Assembly (NCBI GenBank): GCA_001600695.1 | Contig: BCKQ01000004.1 | Coordinates: forward strand, 248,001-312,000 | Direction of reading: 5' to 3' | DNA from: Ascoidea asiatica | Taxonomy: Eukaryota > Ascomycota > Saccharomycetes > Ascoideales > Ascoideaceae | Length of the DNA stretch: 64,000 nucleotides | Part shown: positions 61,479 through 64,000 of the stretch, one piece after another | How the letters are laid out: every line of letters begins with the position of its first letter | How positions within the stretch are numbered: the first letter of the stretch is position 1 | The notes under the pieces: generated by a model | The model's input: only the letters and a program-made list of their open reading frames with translations | Databases searched by the model: none | Told to the model about the DNA's origin: nothing | Made by a program: the position numbers and the translations under genes

Positions 61479-63452
61479 TTATTCTTTCCATCTCTCTAAA
61501 ACCCCTTCCGCCCACCTGCTGAGTAACAATTCTTCTACATTATCTCTTTTTCTAATTTCTTTTGGTTTATCCGAATTATCTGAGGATGTCGAAGAATTAC
61601 TGTTTAAATGCTTAGGAATTATGAGAGAAGAAAGCTTTTGATTTTTATCCACACCTTTCAAGACATCTTTTAGAAACTTAAATAATAAATCTGAATTATT
61701 TAAAGTATTCTGGGATGAATTATTCGAAATTTCTGTTGAACTTGAAAGAATCGAAGCATTTCTCGTACTAAAGGTCTGTTTTTTAGAAGTTGAAATTTCT
61801 TGCAGTGTAGAGTTTGAATCAATTTCTTCATTAATAACTTTTTCATCATTTTCAATAGTAACAAAATCTTTTAAGCAATTAATCAAATTATTGAGTTTAT
61901 TATATTGAGATGAATTTAGATCATATTTAACCCGGTGATTTTTCTTGTAATTTGTTAATGATTCGTCTAAAACCAGATTTTCTTGATTCATATTTATAGA
62001 CGATGATGAATTGAAAAATTTGCTTGAAGATTCATTGATGATTTTAGTAAAATCTTCTTTGATTAATTCTTTTTTATTTGAAAATGATTGATGATCCAAA
62101 GTTTCATCTAATGATTTTCCATATAGAGAAGAATCTTTTTGTTGGGGTAACATTGAATTTTGAGATGATATTAAATCAGAGCCAGAATATATTGAGTTGT
62201 TATCGTTATTGTTCGAATAAGATGCAGAGAGATGTGGATTATGATTTGTAAATTCATTATAACACACAGAGGGTGAGTTTTGGGAAGGTAAATAGGATGA
62301 ATTAGTAGATGTTACTGAAGATGAATGTGAATAGCTACTACTAGCTTGAGAGTGATTTGATGCTGAACTTCCTGAACTTGATCTACTTCCGGATTTTACT
62401 GGAGATTGTTTTGGAGTTTTAAAAATAATTGAGTCATTGGAATTTGAATTTTGAGTCTGATTTTGATTTGAAGATAATTTAATAGTATCGAAATCAAAAG
62501 AAATTTGAGAAGTTATGTCATCTTTGTTCTCTTTTATAATAGTTGGTTCATATATTTTTGAATTAGATCTTGCATAATCGGTATGATCAAGTTCCCATTC
62601 TTTTCTTATTTTAATTAAATCTTTTAATAAAATATTATCACCAGCTTTTCTAATAAATTTATGTTTTAATAGTTGTTTTGCAGTTGGTCTTTCATTTGGA
62701 TCTTTTTGTAAACATAATTTAATAAAATTTTGAAATTCTAAAGAATAATTTTTATTTTTTGGTAAAGCAGGAGAAGGATTTTCAGGAATTAGAAATAAAA
62801 CTTTTAAAGGATGTATATTCGATAATGGAGGTTTTCCTAATGCGAATTCTATTGCAGTTATTCCAAGAGACCAAATATCAGCTTTATAATTATAATCTTG
62901 TTGTAAAATAACTTCTGGAGACATCCAAAATGGAGTACCAACGAAAGTATTTCTTCTGCTTAAATTATTTGTTAACTGAGTTGCTACACCAAAATCACCA
63001 ATTTTAACATCACCATTAATATTAACTAAAACATTAGCTGCTTTAACGTCTCTATGAATTTTACTTGATTGATGTAAATAATTCAAAGCTTTTAATAATT
63101 CTCTACATAAAATTGAAATATATTTTTCTTCAAATGGTTTTGGTAATAAAAGATCAAGACAAGAACCTCCATCTAATAATTCCATTATTATCCATAGCTT
63201 AAAGCCTTTAACAAAAGAACCATAATATCTTGTTATTTGAGGAAAATTACAATTTGATAATATTGTTATTTCTTTTTGAATTTCATCTATATCTTCATCG
63301 CAAGATTCCAAATCTATTTGTTTTACAGCAACATTTATTTTTTCAATTAAATCATATCCTTTATAAACTACACCAAAAGATCCTTTACCTAATTGCTCAG
63401 ATAATTTAAATTGATCAGCAGAAAAAATTCTTTGAGATTTACTTGAATTCAT
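61479..63452 (-). CDS. STE20-family (GCK-type) kinase, Sps1-like
   Basis: The 657-aa protein has an N-terminal kinase domain: LGKGSFGVVYKG (21-31), the ATP-binding Lys44 in VAVKQ, HRDVKAANVL with catalytic Asp135, DFG (153-155), VGTPFWMSPEV and ADIWSLGITAIEFALGKPPLSNIHPLKVLFLIP. The GGGSC-like ELLDGGSC and PLSNIHPLK spellings resemble Sps1 more than Kic1. Sps1-type GCK kinases act in spore-wall formation and related morphogenesis. The C-terminal half is Ser/Asn-rich and likely disordered, with a conserved-looking WAEGVLERWKE end. The activation loop reads MSPE where MAPE is usual. Exact orthology (SPS1 or another GCK III member) is undecided. Confidence 0.82.
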   Translation of the reverse strand: MNSSKSQRIFSADQFKLSEQLGKGSFGVVYKGYDLIEKINVAVKQIDLESCDEDIDEIQKEITILSNCNFPQITRYYGSFVKGFKLWIIMELLDGGSCLDLLLPKPFEEKYISILCRELLKALNYLHQSSKIHRDVKAANVLVNINGDVKIGDFGVATQLTNNLSRRNTFVGTPFWMSPEVILQQDYNYKADIWSLGITAIEFALGKPPLSNIHPLKVLFLIPENPSPALPKNKNYSLEFQNFIKLCLQKDPNERPTAKQLLKHKFIRKAGDNILLKDLIKIRKEWELDHTDYARSNSKIYEPTIIKENKDDITSQISFDFDTIKLSSNQNQTQNSNSNDSIIFKTPKQSPVKSGSRSSSGSSASNHSQASSSYSHSSSVTSTNSSYLPSQNSPSVCYNEFTNHNPHLSASYSNNNDNNSIYSGSDLISSQNSMLPQQKDSSLYGKSLDETLDHQSFSNKKELIKEDFTKIINESSSKFFNSSSSINMNQENLVLDESLTNYKKNHRVKYDLNSSQYNKLNNLINCLKDFVTIENDEKVINEEIDSNSTLQEISTSKKQTFSTRNASILSSSTEISNNSSQNTLNNSDLLFKFLKDVLKGVDKNQKLSSLIIPKHLNSNSSTSSDNSDKPKEIRKRDNVEELLLSRWAEGVLERWKE

Positions 63453-64000
63453 TTTGCTTTTCTAATAAAAACAATTGCTATTGGATTTTAATTTTCAATC
63501 TTTTAACTTTTCTTTCAAAAAATACTATCAAGAATATATATACTGTATAAATCTTTTTAAATGATTTCGAATCTATTTAAGATATAGACAAATCAAAAAA
63601 ATAAAGCAACTTTTCCACTATTAGTAACTTTAATATTTTGTTTTAAATAAAATTTAATAACACCAGTATTGCATTGATTTGTTGAAATCAATTTTACAAT
63701 TTTATTTAAAAGAAAGTTTCTTTAAGGTTTGTAAACTGGCAGGGATAATATGTTCAAGAAATACTAATGTTTTTGACAATTTCTTTTCTTGATTCACTTG
63801 TAATTAACAGGAGTTGTTTATTTTGATTAGCTTTTCTCTTTGACTAATATCATACTGCGTATGCATACAAATCATTATTTATTTCAATGATGTTAGGAGT
63901 CGATAAATAGAATTACAATGGTGTATCATTAGTTGTCTGATACATATCCTTTAATAACGTAAGTTTCTCTTCCCAATAAAACCCAAATCAGTTGGAATTT
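63453..64000. other. Upstream of the SPS1-like kinase to window end
   Basis: A/T-rich sequence upstream of the kinase gene. A short stretch with ATATATACTGTATAA (63535-63550) may be a core-promoter element. No start of another gene can be recognised before the window ends. Confidence 0.45.

Overview
The window is nuclear DNA from an ascomycete budding yeast (Saccharomycotina). It is very AT-rich. Genes are compact and mostly intronless. Five genes have introns, with GTAAGT or GTATGT donors and TACTAAC-like branch points. Leucine is written almost always as TTA, and low-complexity Asn/Ser/Lys tracts are common. I recognise 29 protein-coding genes, most with clear orthologues in Saccharomyces or Candida. 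I saw no tRNA, rRNA, transposon or CRISPR. Two genes for molybdenum cofactor (Moco) synthesis, moaC and moaA, suggest a nitrate-assimilating lineage, because the common laboratory and pathogenic yeasts lack this pathway. The species cannot be fixed from sequence alone, and the meaning of the CTG codon in this genome is unresolved.

Layout. 1-12 kb: a degenerate TTYTGYG repeat, ERG11 (sterol 14-demethylase), OPA3, a cytochrome b5 reductase-family gene, SSK1 (osmostress response regulator), MHO1 (Memo family) and SUI2 (eIF2alpha). 11-24 kb: PUP1 (proteasome beta2), CAB4 (CoA synthesis), SDH2 (complex II), an Asn-rich STB2/STB6-like protein, RCF1 (respiratory supercomplex factor) and FET3 (ferroxidase). 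26-38 kb: NOP58, V-ATPase subunit a, a PPR protein, UBA3 (NEDD8 E1) and a Ser-rich GPI protein. 38-49 kb: a CLD1/ICT1-type hydrolase, an MNN4-type LicD protein, COA6, a two-intron HAD phosphatase, moaC, moaA and a small GPI wall protein. 50-64 kb: RPL14, TRS120, SLU7, UBA4 and an SPS1-like STE20-family kinase.

Most neighbours are unrelated, as usual in yeasts. The exception is moaC-moaA, adjacent on the minus strand and catalysing the first two reactions of Moco synthesis. UBA4, about 12 kb away, encodes the E1/rhodanese whose fungal and animal relatives also sulphurate the Moco sulphur carrier. Respiration is represented by SDH2, RCF1 and COA6, with OPA3 and a PPR protein as further mitochondrial genes.

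Most notable observations: (1) the eIF2alpha residue equivalent to Ser51, the target of Gcn2-type kinases, is encoded as Thr; (2) moaA and moaC are separate neighbouring genes, with a cluster of GATA motifs upstream of moaA; (3) the HAD phosphatase has two in-frame candidate 3' splice sites 30 nt apart, each with its own branch-point-like sequence; (4) several intergenic regions contain GC-rich islands far richer than the adjacent genes, some sharing sequence words; (5) the left edge carries a strand-biased TTTTGCG repeat upstream of ERG11.
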